Below, piece after piece: positions 26,280-35,622 of a DNA stretch of 64,000 nt; within the stretch, counting starts at the first letter, position 1, and each line of letters opens with the position of its first letter. The notes under the pieces were generated by a model. It was given only the letters and a program-made list of their open reading frames with translations, was not told where the DNA came from and ran no database searches. The DNA comes from Frankia alni. GTDB taxonomy: Bacteria > Actinomycetota > Actinomycetes > Frankiales > Frankiaceae. Location of the stretch: assembly GCA_026225295.1 (NCBI GenBank), contig JAMFSN010000309.1, positions 84,845 to 148,844 on the forward strand, read 5' to 3'. A program made the position numbers and the translations under genes.

Positions 26280-27284
26280 ATGCTGATGCTCGATCCAAGG
26301 CCCTTCGTCCGCGGCAGTCCGTTCGCGGGCACGCCGGAGGTGCCGTACCCGCGGGCGGTCGCCTCGGATGAGGCACGCCTACCGGGCGGGACGTGGCGGG
26401 CGGCCTCGATTCCGGCCGGTGTGCGACTCGAGCTCCGAGGCGACGCTGACGCCGTGGTGATCACGTACCGAACCGCGTGCGAGGACCCCGGCCCGCGCGG
26501 AAATGGCGCCTTCGAGGTGTGGGCGGGTGACTCCCGGCTGGCCACCGCGCCGGCGGTGCTGGGCGAGGGCTCCGTCGAGTTGCCGTTGCCCGCCGGCGCC
26601 GAGGCGACCGTGTACCTGCCCGAACGAATGCGTCCGGCCGTGCTCTCACTCACGCCGGTGGGCGGGTCCCTCGAGCCGGCCCCACCGCGTCCACGCTGGT
26701 TGGCCTACGGTGACTCGATCGTCGAGGGCTGGGTGGCCGGTTCGGCCGGCTCGTGCTGGCCGGCGCGGCTGGGGCGCCGGCTGGAACTCGACGTCTGCAA
26801 TCTTGGCTATGCCGGCGCCGCGCGGGGCGAGCTTCCCTCGGCCGAACACCTGGCCGGCGTCGCGGCGACGGTGATCAGCATCAGCTACGGCACGAACTGC
26901 TGGACGACGATTCCCCACACCGCCGATCTGCTGCGCGCCGGCTTGGAGGTGTTTCTCACCGTGGTGCGCCAGGGGCACCCGCACACCTCGATCGTGGTCA
27001 CCACGCCCATCCGGCGGCCGGCTGCCGAAGCCACCCCCAACCGCGTCGGCGCGACCCTCGGCGATCTGCGGGCCGCGATGGCATCGGTCGTCCAGGCCCG
27101 CATCGACGGCGGCGACGCGTCGCTCGTCCTGGTCGACGGCGAGACCCTGCTCGACGAGAAGCTCCTGGCCGACGGCATTCACCCCGGCGACGACGGGCAC
27201 GCGGTCATGGCCGACCGCCTGGAACCCGTCATGCGGCGGGCGTGCCGCCCGGGCGGCGAGGAAACGGGAGACCACGGAGGGTGA
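26280..27284 (+). CDS. SGNH/GDSL-family hydrolase
   Basis: A 334-residue esterase-type protein without signal peptide. An N-terminal beta-sandwich region (about 1-140) comes first. The catalytic region has the nucleophile in A-Y-G-D-S-I-V-E-G, the oxyanion Asn in S-Y-G-T-N-C-W, and the Asp/His pair in D-G-I-H-P-G-D-D-G-H near the end. This two-part layout is like carbohydrate-esterase-related SGNH proteins. GAGG lies four bases before the ATG at 26280; ATG 26286 or 26268 are also possible. It is followed after 69 bases by an IclR gene on the same strand. Confidence 0.88.
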   Translation: MLMLDPRPFVRGSPFAGTPEVPYPRAVASDEARLPGGTWRAASIPAGVRLELRGDADAVVITYRTACEDPGPRGNGAFEVWAGDSRLATAPAVLGEGSVELPLPAGAEATVYLPERMRPAVLSLTPVGGSLEPAPPRPRWLAYGDSIVEGWVAGSAGSCWPARLGRRLELDVCNLGYAGAARGELPSAEHLAGVAATVISISYGTNCWTTIPHTADLLRAGLEVFLTVVRQGHPHTSIVVTTPIRRPAAEATPNRVGATLGDLRAAMASVVQARIDGGDASLVLVDGETLLDEKLLADGIHPGDDGHAVMADRLEPVMRRACRPGGEETGDHGG

Positions 27285-27353
27285 CCCGGCGGTACGGGCC
27301 GTCGGCCCGGCCGGTGAACCCCCCGAGACAACGATCGAGCTGAGGGAGCGCGA

Positions 27354-28259
27354 ATGGGACGACCGGTTCCCGCGGTCGAACGAGCCATCGACGTGCTGGA
27401 GTTGCTGGCCGACCGGCCCGGGCAGACGCTCGGGCTCTCGGAGATCGCGCATCAGCTGGGCGTGAACAAGGCCAGCTGCCACGCCATCGTTACGCTGCTC
27501 TACGACCGGGGCTACCTGCTTCGACAGGCCGGGAAGACCTACACCCTCGGGCCGTCGATCCTGCCGCTGGCCACGACGTTCCTCACCGAGCACGACGCCC
27601 TGTCCAGCGCGCGCGTCCAGATGAACGCGTTGAGTCGCGACCTGGGGTTGGTCTGCGTGGCCAGCACCGTCATCGACGATGAGATCGTCATCCTGGCCTG
27701 CACCAACCCACCCGCTTCGTTGGGAGTACAGGTCCGCGTCGGCAGCCGCTTCGCCCTGGTCCCGCCGCTCGGCACCGCGTTCCTGGCGTGGGCCGGCCCG
27801 GAGCGCATCCGCGACTGGCTGGCCACCGTCGCCGCATCAGCCGACGCTCGGGATCATGAGCGTTACACCGCGGCGCTGGCCCGGGTCCGCGACCGCGGCT
27901 ACGCGGTCGGCTTCGACCGGCCGCGAGACAGCGAACGTGCCGGCCCGGACCGTTCGGTGGACTTCGAGGACGACGCGCTGGTCGAGATGGCCGCGGCGCA
28001 GAGTTACCCGATGATGAACATCGCCGCACCGATCATCGATCCGGAAGGAACCGTCCAACTGAACCTGACGTTGGTCGGGTTCCACGAGCAGATGCGGGCC
28101 GTCGAGATTCCCCGGCTCGGGCACCGCCTGCTCGAGGCGACGGCGGCCGTCGCCCAGGCAACCTGGGGGCCGTCCGAACCACCGGCGTCGCGGCCGAGGT
28201 CCGCCACAGCTCCACCACCTCGCCCGCACCGCGCCTCCCGGGCGACGACGGTCCCCTGA
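27354..28259 (+). CDS. IclR family transcriptional regulator
   Basis: A 301-residue IclR protein. The DNA-binding part (residues 5-65) has L-G-L-S-E-I-A-H-Q-L-G-V-N-K-A-S-C-H-A-I-V. The effector domain includes V-R-V-G-S-R-F-A-L-V-P-P-L-G-T-A-F and ends with A-V-A-Q-A, followed by a Pro/Arg/Ala-rich tail of about 30 residues that is not part of the family. GGGAG is five bases before the ATG. It probably regulates the SGNH gene upstream and perhaps the divergent LLM gene. Its stop is 18 bases from the stop of another, convergent IclR gene. Confidence 0.9.
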   Translation: MGRPVPAVERAIDVLELLADRPGQTLGLSEIAHQLGVNKASCHAIVTLLYDRGYLLRQAGKTYTLGPSILPLATTFLTEHDALSSARVQMNALSRDLGLVCVASTVIDDEIVILACTNPPASLGVQVRVGSRFALVPPLGTAFLAWAGPERIRDWLATVAASADARDHERYTAALARVRDRGYAVGFDRPRDSERAGPDRSVDFEDDALVEMAAAQSYPMMNIAAPIIDPEGTVQLNLTLVGFHEQMRAVEIPRLGHRLLEATAAVAQATWGPSEPPASRPRSATAPPPRPHRASRATTVP

Positions 28260-28276
28260 GCCCGTCGCCCCGCGGG

Positions 28277-29191
28277 TCAGCTCGTGGCCTCGTCAGGCGG
28301 GCGGCCGTCGATGCCGTGGGTGATCGTGGTGGTAACCCTGGTGAGTCGTCGGCCATAGGGATCCACCTGCCCGGAACTCAGGGGATCGGGAAACCCGGTC
28401 AGGGTGATGGCCAGGCAGACCCGACCGGCGCGGTCGAAGACAGGGGCGCTGATCAGACTGAGCTGGTGGGACTCGATGCCGCCCAGATCCAGAAGGAGGT
28501 AGTCATCGGCGGCGCTCATGGCCTGCATGATCCGCTCGACCGCGGCTCGAAGACCCGGGTCGCCATCGTTGTCGGCAAGGGCGTTGAGGGCCCGGCTCAG
28601 GTCGTAGCGCCGGTCGTCATCGAGCGCGACGCTGTACCCGCGGCGGCGGATCATCGTGACGGCATCGCGGTAGAGGCCGAGCCGGTGGTCGTCAGGACGA
28701 GTGCTCGACCGGCGGGCCCACCGCTCGACGGTGCCGGCGTCGGACCAGGCGATGAACACGGTGCCGAGCGGCGGCGCCAGAGGGACCCGGGAGCCGGGCC
28801 GGGACCCGAACGCCACGGAGCTCGGGGCGCGTCCCTCGACGGCCAGGACGACGATGTCGTCGCCCCTGACGGTGCTGGCCACGACCTGGACGCCGAGTTC
28901 CTTGGAGAGCCGGCGCAGGTGCGGTCGGGCGAGCGCGAGAGCCTGGCGTTCGGAGCCGGCGGCCGCCTCACCCACGGCCACCAGAGCCGGGCCGAGCCGG
29001 TAGGTCCGATCGGCCGGATCCCTCAGGAGCCACCCGGCGTCGGTCAGCTGGACCAACGTCGCATGGGCGGTGGCCTTGTTCATGTCCAGCCGCCGGGCCA
29101 GATCCGACAACCCGAACCACTGGCCCGGATGCCTGCTCAGGAAGGTGATGAGAGCGACAGTCCGGGCGACGCCCGGAGCCGGCCGTGACAT
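28277..29191 (-). CDS. IclR family transcriptional regulator
   Basis: A 304-residue IclR protein with helix-turn-helix F-G-L-S-D-L-A-R-R-L-D-M-N-K-A-T-A-H-A-T-L at about residues 26-46 and an effector domain containing P-L-A-P-P-L-G-T-V-F-I-A-W. Both elements resemble the convergent IclR at 27354-28259, so the two are likely related. The ATG at 29191 overlaps by one base the stop of the truncated TetR-like frame upstream, which supports this start and suggests coupled translation. A TTG at 29236 is an alternative. Confidence 0.88.
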   Translation of the reverse strand: MSRPAPGVARTVALITFLSRHPGQWFGLSDLARRLDMNKATAHATLVQLTDAGWLLRDPADRTYRLGPALVAVGEAAAGSERQALALARPHLRRLSKELGVQVVASTVRGDDIVVLAVEGRAPSSVAFGSRPGSRVPLAPPLGTVFIAWSDAGTVERWARRSSTRPDDHRLGLYRDAVTMIRRRGYSVALDDDRRYDLSRALNALADNDGDPGLRAAVERIMQAMSAADDYLLLDLGGIESHQLSLISAPVFDRAGRVCLAITLTGFPDPLSSGQVDPYGRRLTRVTTTITHGIDGRPPDEATS

Positions 29192-29505
29192 CAGAGCGAC
29201 GGCCAGCGCGACCCGCGGCTCACGCTGGCTGAGCAAGAGCGGGAACCCGGTCGGCAGTGCCGCGTCAACTCGCCGACGAACGACTCACCGGCCGCCGGTC
29301 CGACAACGGAGAGCAGGTCGTCGCTCCTGGGGTAACAGCGGTAGACAGTCCGCCGGATGACGCCCAGGTCAGCGGCGACGTCGGACCGGGTGAACCGCGC
29401 GGGGTCCTCCCGACCGACGCACCGCCTCGCGGCCTCGATGATCCGTCTGCGTGCTTCGTGCTCGTCGGCCGGCGGCGCGCCCGCCCATCCGTGCCTTCCC
29501 GCCAT
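29191..29505 (-). pseudogene. truncated TetR-type regulator (DNA-binding part only)
   Basis: The 104-residue frame has a normal TetR helix-turn-helix (F-T-R-S-D-V-A-A-D-L-G-V-I-R-R-T-V-Y-R-C-Y near residues 37-57). About 25 residues after this domain it turns into Ser/Arg-rich sequence and stops, whereas full TetR proteins have another 100-120 residues of ligand domain. A good start is present (GGGGGACCGGAG before ATG 29505). It overlaps the IclR start by one base. It could be a remnant, or a small DNA-binding protein that is still made. Confidence 0.65.
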
Positions 29506-29825
29506 CTCCGGTCCCCCAGTTCCGCTGCTCGGCATCTTGCCAGGCGTCGGCCGGGGATGACCATGGTCTGCCGGTGCATCAGCTGGGTGACCGCCTCGTT
29601 CGGCGAACGAGGAGTGCGGCCGGCGAAGAGGCACGAGCGCTCGGCCGCCGCCGCCCGACCCCCGGTCCTTGAGCGCGCGGCCCTACCGCTGCCAGCCGGC
29701 CCAGCATCCTCCCAGGAAACGTCCAGACCCGACGCTGTCGCCCGGAGGTGCAGCCCAACCATTCGAGTGACAGCGGATCGGCAGAACAGCGTCACGGCAC
29801 CGCCGAACACGCGGGCACTCACCTG
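29506..29825. other. 320-bp intergenic region
   Basis: The region lies between the GH15 gene end and the truncated TetR start, both on the minus strand. No coding sequence or repeat was convincing. It should contain the promoter for the TetR-like/IclR pair. Confidence 0.5.
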
Positions 29826-31664
29826 TCACCTGCCGGGCAGTGGCCCGGGCTGGCTGGCTGGCTGGATCATCTGGGAGCTGCGTCCGGGTCGGCCGGCGGC
29901 GAGTTGGAAGGCGCTGACGACCAGAGCGAAGTGGCTGAAGGCCTGCGGGGTGTTGCCCAGTTGCCGCCGGGTGTGGGGATCCCATTCCTCGGACAGCAAC
30001 CCGACGTCATTGCGCAGCGTCAGGAGCCGTTCGAACAGGGCGACCGCGTCGTGGTGGCGGCCGGCCGCATGGAGGGCGTCGACCAGCCAGAACGAGCAGG
30101 CCAGGAAGACACCCTCGCCGGCGGGCAGCCCGTCGTCACCGGACTCGGTCCGGTAGCGCAGGACGAGGCCGTCCTCGGTGAGTTCCCGCTCAATCGCTTC
30201 GACGGTCGCCACGACCCGCGGGTCGTCGCCGGGCAGGAACCCGACCCGCCCGATGAGCAGGAGGCTCGCGTCGAGGTCGCTGCTCCCGTAGGACTGCACA
30301 AACGTGCCGCGTCGGCTGTTGAATCCCTGGGCGAGGATGTCGGCCCGGATGGTGTCGGCGAGCGCCTCCCACCGGTCGGCCGGACCGGGCAGGCCGTGGT
30401 GGCGTACGGCGTCGACCATGCGGTCCGCGGCCACCCAGGCCATCACCTTCGAGTGGGTGAAGTGGCGGCGGGGGCCGCGCATCTCCCACAGGCCGTTGTC
30501 GGGGTCGTTCCACCGCCCCTCCAGATGTTCCATCAGCGCGACCTGGAGGTCCCAGGCATCGTCCTTGGCACTGATCCCGGCGTCGCGGGCCAGGTGCAGC
30601 CCGTCGAGGACCTCGCCCCACACGTCGAGCTGGAGCTGGTCGGCGGCGGCGTTCCCGACCCGCACCGGGATCGAACCCTCGTAGCCACCCAGCCACGGCA
30701 GGGTCTGCTCGGGCAGCCGGCGGGTGCCGTCCAGGCCATACATGATCTGCAACGTGGACGGGTCGCCGGCGACGGCCCGCAGGAGCCATTCGCGCCAGGC
30801 ATTGGCCTCCTCGATGTAGCCGGCGGCCAGCAGCGCCTGCAGGGTGAAGGTCGAGTCGCGCAGCCAGCAGTACCGGTAGTCCCAGTTACGGGGGCCGCCG
30901 ACCTGCTCGGGCAGCGAGGTCGTGGCGGCGGCGACAATCCCGCCGGTGGGCCGGAACGTCAGCGCCTTCAGCACGATGAGGGACGAGCGGACGTCCTCGG
31001 CGTAGCGGCCCTGGACCTTCGCGCCCGACGACCACACCTTCCAGAACGCGACCGTGTCGGTCAGCGCGTCCTCGGGACTGACCGGGGCCGGGGCCCGGTA
31101 GTGGCTCGGTGACCAGGTGAGCACGAACGGGACCCGGTCGCCCGGGCGCACCGTGAAGTCCCCGACCGTCGTCCATTCCTGGCCGGTCATCTCCACCGGC
31201 GTCCGTAGCCAGGCCGAATCGGGTCCGGCCACGGCCTCCACGACCCCCGTACGGTGGCGCACCCACGGGGTGATGTTGCCGTAGTCGAACCGCAGCCGCA
31301 GGTCCGAGTGCATCGGCACCGCGCCGGTCACGCCCTCGACGATGCGCACGATGTCGGGTGCGTTCCCCCGCGGGGGCATGAAGTCGACGACCCGCACCCG
31401 GCCGTCCGGGGTGTCCCACTCGGTCTCCAGGACCAGTGTGCCCGGGCGGTACCGCCGTCTCGTACACCCACCGCTGACGCCGGCCGCGGTCGGCGCGATC
31501 CGCCACCGACCGGCCTCGGGGCCACCCAGCAGCGCCGCGAAACAGGCCGGCGAGTCGAAATGCGGCAGGCACAGCCAGTCGACGGAGCCGTCCCGGCCGA
31601 CGAGCGCGGCGGTGTGCAGGTCGCCGAGCAGCGCGTAGTCCTCGATCGGGGTCGGGGTCGTCAC
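29826..31664 (-). CDS. glycoside hydrolase family 15 (glucoamylase/trehalase-like)
   Basis: A 612-residue protein beginning T-P-I-E-D-Y-A-L-L-G-D-L-H-T-A-A-L-V-G, the usual opening of actinobacterial GH15 enzymes. It then has V-D-W-L-C-L-P-H-F-D-S, N-W-D-Y-R-Y-C-W-L-R-D in the active-site region, and L-S-E-E-W-D-P near the end, which supplies the second catalytic acid. There is no signal peptide, so it acts inside the cell on glucans or trehalose and releases glucose. The GTG at 31664 overlaps the normal stop of the glucose-dehydrogenase-like gene (GTGA). Because that upstream gene is frameshifted, translation reading through it would run in frame into this protein. GGAG lies nine bases before the GTG. 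Confidence 0.9.
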   Translation of the reverse strand: MTTPTPIEDYALLGDLHTAALVGRDGSVDWLCLPHFDSPACFAALLGGPEAGRWRIAPTAAGVSGGCTRRRYRPGTLVLETEWDTPDGRVRVVDFMPPRGNAPDIVRIVEGVTGAVPMHSDLRLRFDYGNITPWVRHRTGVVEAVAGPDSAWLRTPVEMTGQEWTTVGDFTVRPGDRVPFVLTWSPSHYRAPAPVSPEDALTDTVAFWKVWSSGAKVQGRYAEDVRSSLIVLKALTFRPTGGIVAAATTSLPEQVGGPRNWDYRYCWLRDSTFTLQALLAAGYIEEANAWREWLLRAVAGDPSTLQIMYGLDGTRRLPEQTLPWLGGYEGSIPVRVGNAAADQLQLDVWGEVLDGLHLARDAGISAKDDAWDLQVALMEHLEGRWNDPDNGLWEMRGPRRHFTHSKVMAWVAADRMVDAVRHHGLPGPADRWEALADTIRADILAQGFNSRRGTFVQSYGSSDLDASLLLIGRVGFLPGDDPRVVATVEAIERELTEDGLVLRYRTESGDDGLPAGEGVFLACSFWLVDALHAAGRHHDAVALFERLLTLRNDVGLLSEEWDPHTRRQLGNTPQAFSHFALVVSAFQLAAGRPGRSSQMIQPASQPGPLPGR

Positions 31665-32798
31665 CGCGACGCGCTCCGCGGCGTCGCGGCCGGTCCGGCC
31701 GCCGCCGGGACGGAGGCGTGGCTCGGCGCAGGAGGCGGTGGGGCGCTCGACAGGGCAGCGGTCACCTCCAGGACGACCTTGACGTCGCCCGGCCGGCGGG
31801 CGAAGCCGTCCGCGAACTCCTCGAGCGGGACCCGACGGGTGATCAGGCGACCCAGCCAGGCCGGATCCGCCGCCGCGAGCGACCGCCGCGGCGTCGTAGT
31901 GGCGCCGATTCGCGTTGACGCTGCCGAAGATCACATCATTGCTGAGGACGAGTTGACGATTGAGACCACCCATGTCCAACGGGATCTGGGTGCCGGTGCT
32001 CGAGACGCCGGTCAGACAGACGATCGCGTCCAACCCGCTGTGCGTCGCCACGTCGACGATCGCTGAGGGAACGCCGGTGCATTCGACCGTCACATCCGCG
32101 TGGATGCCCGAGTCCGGCAACGATTCCGGGTGGTACGTCGCGCCGAGGGCCCGAACGAGGTCCGGTTTGAGCCCGGTCGCCACCCGGTCGAAAACGTGGA
32201 CCTCCAGCCCACGCTGGCGTCCGAGCAGCGCGGCGAGCAGTCCGACCGGGCCGGCGCCCGTCACCGCCGCGACCTTCGGTGCCGAGAAGGCGCGGGACCC
32301 GATCCGGTCGATCTGCTCCCACGCCTTGGCCACGATCGTGGTCGGCTCAAGCAGAACACCCAGGTCACCCAGCGCCGGATCAATACGGACCACGGCGTCG
32401 GGGTCGGCCCGCCAGCGCTCCCGGGCGAATCCGGGCAAGCCCTTGATCCCGTGCTCCACGTATCCACCGTTGCGGCACATGTCCCACTCGCCGGCCGCGC
32501 AGGCCGCGCACGGCACCGGATCGGGGCGACGCACGATACCGACGACCAGGTCGCCGACCGCCAACCCGCAGCCGGCCGGGGCGGACCGGACCCGGCCGAG
32601 GTTCTCATGCCCGAGAACCAGGAAATCCACCCCCGGCGGAGCCTCGCCGTATTCGGCATTGACGATTTCCGTATCGGTACCGCACAGGCCGATCGCCAAC
32701 CCCTCAACCTCAACGGATCCGTCCGACTCCGGCGGTTCAGCAATATCGGCGAGCTTCAGCGAATCCTTGGTGCCCGGCGTAACCGTCAACGCACGCAT
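31661..32798 (-). pseudogene. zinc glucose-1-dehydrogenase-like gene, frameshifted
   Basis: The ATG at 32798 (GGAG five bases before) opens an alcohol-dehydrogenase-like protein with G-L-C-G-T-D, G-H-E-N-L-G, G-A-G-P-V-G and S-V-N-A-N-R-R-H-Y, as in NAD(P)-dependent glucose dehydrogenases of the zinc type. At about 31886-31890, after H-Y-D-A-A-A, the frame changes. The expected continuation S-L-A-A-A-D-P-A-W-L-G-R-L-I-T and E-E-F-A-D-G-F-A-R-R-P-G-D-V-K-V-V-L-E-V is present in another frame and ends at 31661-31663. The region is 1138 bases, not a multiple of three, consistent with one extra or two missing bases. About 75 C-terminal residues are lost, unless the sequence is wrong. The partner role is clear: the GH15 product releases glucose and this enzyme would oxidise it. 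Confidence 0.8.
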
Positions 32799-33017
32799 AA
32801 CAACTCCGTCCCGTCACGGCACGCAACGCGCCGTCGACCTATTACATCTCCGGAGTGCTCAACACCAATCGCCGGCCCAGCCGGTACCACGACAACCGAC
32901 CCCGAATCGATACCCAGGAATATCGACACTCCCGAATATCCACCGGAGTCCGACACCGCCTTGTCCCGGCGCCGAGGTACGCTCGAAGAGCACGGCGGGG
33001 GCCCGAGAGGATCTGCT

Positions 33018-33224
33018 ATGACGAAGGCGATAAAGGTCGAGGACGTTTGCGCCGGGGACCGGGTATGCATAGGCGGCATCTGGCGTACCTGCGACCGGCG
33101 GATTATTTCCGACTCCCGCGCCGAGGTGACATTGACGTTCGGAGCCATCAGGCGTCACTACCACCACGGCCTGTCCATCGACGTGGAGCGCGGCCAAGCC
33201 GAAACGCACGGCCGCCAGGCGTAG
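33018..33224 (+). CDS. small hypothetical protein
   Basis: A 68-residue protein with an AGAGGA site about six bases before the ATG. It begins K-A-I-K-V-E-D-V-C-A-G-D-R-V and includes V-T-L-T-F-G-A-I-R-R-H-Y-H-H, a pattern of short strands that suggests an SH3-like or KOW-like small barrel. It has three Cys but no zinc-knuckle spacing. It sits alone between the divergent glucose-dehydrogenase-like gene and the GT39 gene. Function is unknown. Confidence 0.6.
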   Translation: MTKAIKVEDVCAGDRVCIGGIWRTCDRRIISDSRAEVTLTFGAIRRHYHHGLSIDVERGQAETHGRQA

Positions 33225-33354
33225 CCCGCGCCGCCGCTTTGGCCGGGGACCTCGGCCGGCCGGCCCGGGTTACGGCGCCTCACCGGTTCTCACGCCGGGC
33301 CGCGTGCCTTTAGCTGGCGTTCACGGTGGTCTCAGGAAGTTCTTAGGTGGGGCC

Positions 33355-35496
33355 GTGAGCGTGACAATCGTGATTTTCGCAGTCGCGGGGACGCCGCGGG
33401 CCGCATCCTTTGGTCCGGGCGCACCTCCGGATGGTCCAGACGACCCGGCCGCGCCGCCGGCCGGCCGGCGGCGCGGCCGGGTCGGCGAACATGTCGCGCT
33501 GGCCGTCGTGTTGGCCGTGGCCGCCGTCGGGTATCTGTGGCGGCTCGACCGCAACGGCTACGCGAATGGTTTCTACGCGGCGGCGGTCCGGTCGATGACC
33601 GACAGCTGGCACAACTTCTTTTTCGGGGCGTTCGACCCGGGTGGGTTCATCACGGTGGACAAGCCGCCGCTGGCGTTCTGGATCCAGGCCGCGAGCGCGA
33701 AGATCTTCGGGTTCTCGTCGTGGAGTCTGCTGGTCCCCCAGGCGGCGGCCGGCGTGGCCGCGGTCTACGTGCTGTACCGGATCGTGCGCGCGCAGGCCGG
33801 CCCCCTGGCCGGTCTGGTGGCCGCGCTCGCGCTGACCGTCACCCCGATCACGGTCGCGGTGAACCGGGACAACAACCCCGACGCGACGCTGGTGCTGCTC
33901 CTGCTGCTGGCCGCGTGGGCGGTGCAGGCGGCGATCCGTACCGGGAGCTTCCGCCGGCTGGCGCTGGGCGGGCTGTTCATCGGCCTCGCGTTCACCACGA
34001 AGATGCTGGCCGCCTACCTCGTGGTGCCCGGTCTGGCGCTGGCGTTCGCGCTGGCCGCCGCGGTCGGCTGGCGGCGACGCCTGGGCTGTCTGCTGGGTGG
34101 GGGCGCGGTGATGGTGGCCGCGTCGGCGGCGTGGCTGGTCACCGTCGACCTGATCCCGAAGGCCGACCGGCCCTACGTCGGGGGGTCGACCAACGACACG
34201 GTCAGCAACCTCGTCTTCGGCTACAACGGCTTGGGCCGGGTGAACGGCAACGAGGGCGACAACCGGGGCGGCATCGGGAGGGCCTTCGGGGGCCAGACCG
34301 GATTCGGGCGGATGTTCGACGCCACGGTCGGCGGGCAGGTCGCCTGGTTGATCCCCTGCGCCGTCCTCTCGCTGGTGGTCGGGCTGGTGGCCACCGCGCG
34401 GCGCCCCCGCCCGGACCTCGAGCGCGGCGGGCTGGTGATGTGGGGCGGCTGGGCGATCGCCTGCTGGGGCGTCTTCAGCTTCTCCAAAGGGATCTTCCAC
34501 AGCTACTACACGGCCGAATTGGCGCCCGCCCTGGCCGCGCTGACCGGCATCGGCGCCGCGACGCTGGTGGGGTTCGCGCGGCAGCGCAGCCGATGGGCCG
34601 GGCTGCTGGCGGTCGGCGTCGCCGCGAGCGCGGCCCTCGAGGTGGTGCTGCTCCGGCGGACACCGAGCTGGAACGCCTGGCTGCGGCCCACCGTCGTCGG
34701 GTTCGCGATCGTGGTGGTCCTCGGGCTCGCCGTCCTGCTCGCGCTGCGGTCGGGACGGCCCCGGGCCGTCCGCGGCACGGTGGTCGCGGTCGGGTTGACC
34801 GCCCTGGTCGCGGTGTTCGCCGGACCGGCCGCCTACGCCGTGACCCCGATCCAGCGAGCGGTCGGCGGGAGCGACCCGCAGGCCGGCCCGCCCACCGCCG
34901 CCGGCCGGAACGGATTCGCCGCCGCCCGGCGGACGCAACCAGCGGGCCGAACCGCCGGGCGCGCCCCCGGCCGAGGGGGCGCGGCCCAGGGGCTCGCCTT
35001 CGGTGGGGGCGCCGGCAACGGGGCGGGCGGGGCCGGGTTCGCGGACCTGTCGGCGTCGCAGCTCGCGGCGCTCCGCGCACGCTTCACGGGCGGCCGGGGC
35101 GCCGGCGGCGGGTTCACCGGGCGCGGAGGCGGGCAGCTCAGCACCGCCCTGCTCGCCTACCTCGAGAAGGGCGCGGGCCCGGACCGGTACCTCGTCGCGG
35201 TCAGCGGCGACCAGGTCGCCGAACAACCGATCATCCGCACCAACGCGCGGATCCTGCCGATGGGCGGCTTCAGCGGGACCGACCCGGCCCCCACCGCCGG
35301 GCAGCTCCAGACCCTGGTCCGCTCGGGTGAACTCCGGTACGTCATCGCGGGCGGGTTCAGCGGCCGGGGTGGGACCGGGGTGACCGCCGTCCGCACGACC
35401 TGGATCGACGCGCACTGCACCGCCGTCCCGGCCTCGGCCTACCACGCGACCGTCTCCGCCGGCCTCTACGACTGCGCCCCCGCCCGCACCCCCTGA
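33355..35496 (+). CDS. glycosyltransferase family 39 membrane protein (ArnT/PMT-like)
   Basis: A 713-residue polytopic membrane protein with about 10-12 hydrophobic helices between residues 45 and 520. It then has a Gly/Ala/Arg-rich low-complexity linker (about 530-610) and an extracytoplasmic C-terminal domain with R-Y-L-V-A-V-S-G-D and R-Y-V-I-A-G-G. The first loop carries L-D-R-N-G-Y-A-N-G-F-Y-A and G-F-I-T-V-D-K-P-P-L, the acidic/K-P-P-L pattern of GT39 transferases that use polyprenyl-linked sugars. The GTG at 33355 has AGGTGGGG before it. It should move a sugar to a lipid or protein at the outer face of the membrane. The linker is coded by very GC-rich repetitive DNA. A terminator-like hairpin follows. 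Confidence 0.9.
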   Translation: MSVTIVIFAVAGTPRAASFGPGAPPDGPDDPAAPPAGRRRGRVGEHVALAVVLAVAAVGYLWRLDRNGYANGFYAAAVRSMTDSWHNFFFGAFDPGGFITVDKPPLAFWIQAASAKIFGFSSWSLLVPQAAAGVAAVYVLYRIVRAQAGPLAGLVAALALTVTPITVAVNRDNNPDATLVLLLLLAAWAVQAAIRTGSFRRLALGGLFIGLAFTTKMLAAYLVVPGLALAFALAAAVGWRRRLGCLLGGGAVMVAASAAWLVTVDLIPKADRPYVGGSTNDTVSNLVFGYNGLGRVNGNEGDNRGGIGRAFGGQTGFGRMFDATVGGQVAWLIPCAVLSLVVGLVATARRPRPDLERGGLVMWGGWAIACWGVFSFSKGIFHSYYTAELAPALAALTGIGAATLVGFARQRSRWAGLLAVGVAASAALEVVLLRRTPSWNAWLRPTVVGFAIVVVLGLAVLLALRSGRPRAVRGTVVAVGLTALVAVFAGPAAYAVTPIQRAVGGSDPQAGPPTAAGRNGFAAARRTQPAGRTAGRAPGRGGAAQGLAFGGGAGNGAGGAGFADLSASQLAALRARFTGGRGAGGGFTGRGGGQLSTALLAYLEKGAGPDRYLVAVSGDQVAEQPIIRTNARILPMGGFSGTDPAPTAGQLQTLVRSGELRYVIAGGFSGRGGTGVTAVRTTWIDAHCTAVPASAYHATVSAGLYDCAPARTP

Positions 35497-35512
35497 CCCC
35501 CGCCCAGCCGCG

Positions 35513-35543
35513 TGTACCGGCCGATCGGCGTCAGGCCGGTACA
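35513..35543. terminator. bidirectional hairpin between GT39 and the conservon
   Basis: TGTACCGGCC (35513-35522) and GGCCGGTACA (35534-35543) are perfect 10-bp complements with an 11-base loop. The hairpin lies 16 bases after the GT39 stop and 79 bases beyond the stop of the convergent monooxygenase gene, so it may serve both. Confidence 0.65.
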
Positions 35544-35622
35544 GCTCAGACGCGCCTGCTCGCGCCGCCCGGCGCCGGCCGAGGTCAGGCCCGCCCGCGA
35601 TGCCCGGTGTTCGCGGTGGCGA

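Noticed and set aside
33343..35445. 700-codon minus-strand frame over the GT39 gene
   Set aside because: Very rich in Arg, Gly, Pro and Asp repeats; antisense of a clear membrane glycosyltransferase.
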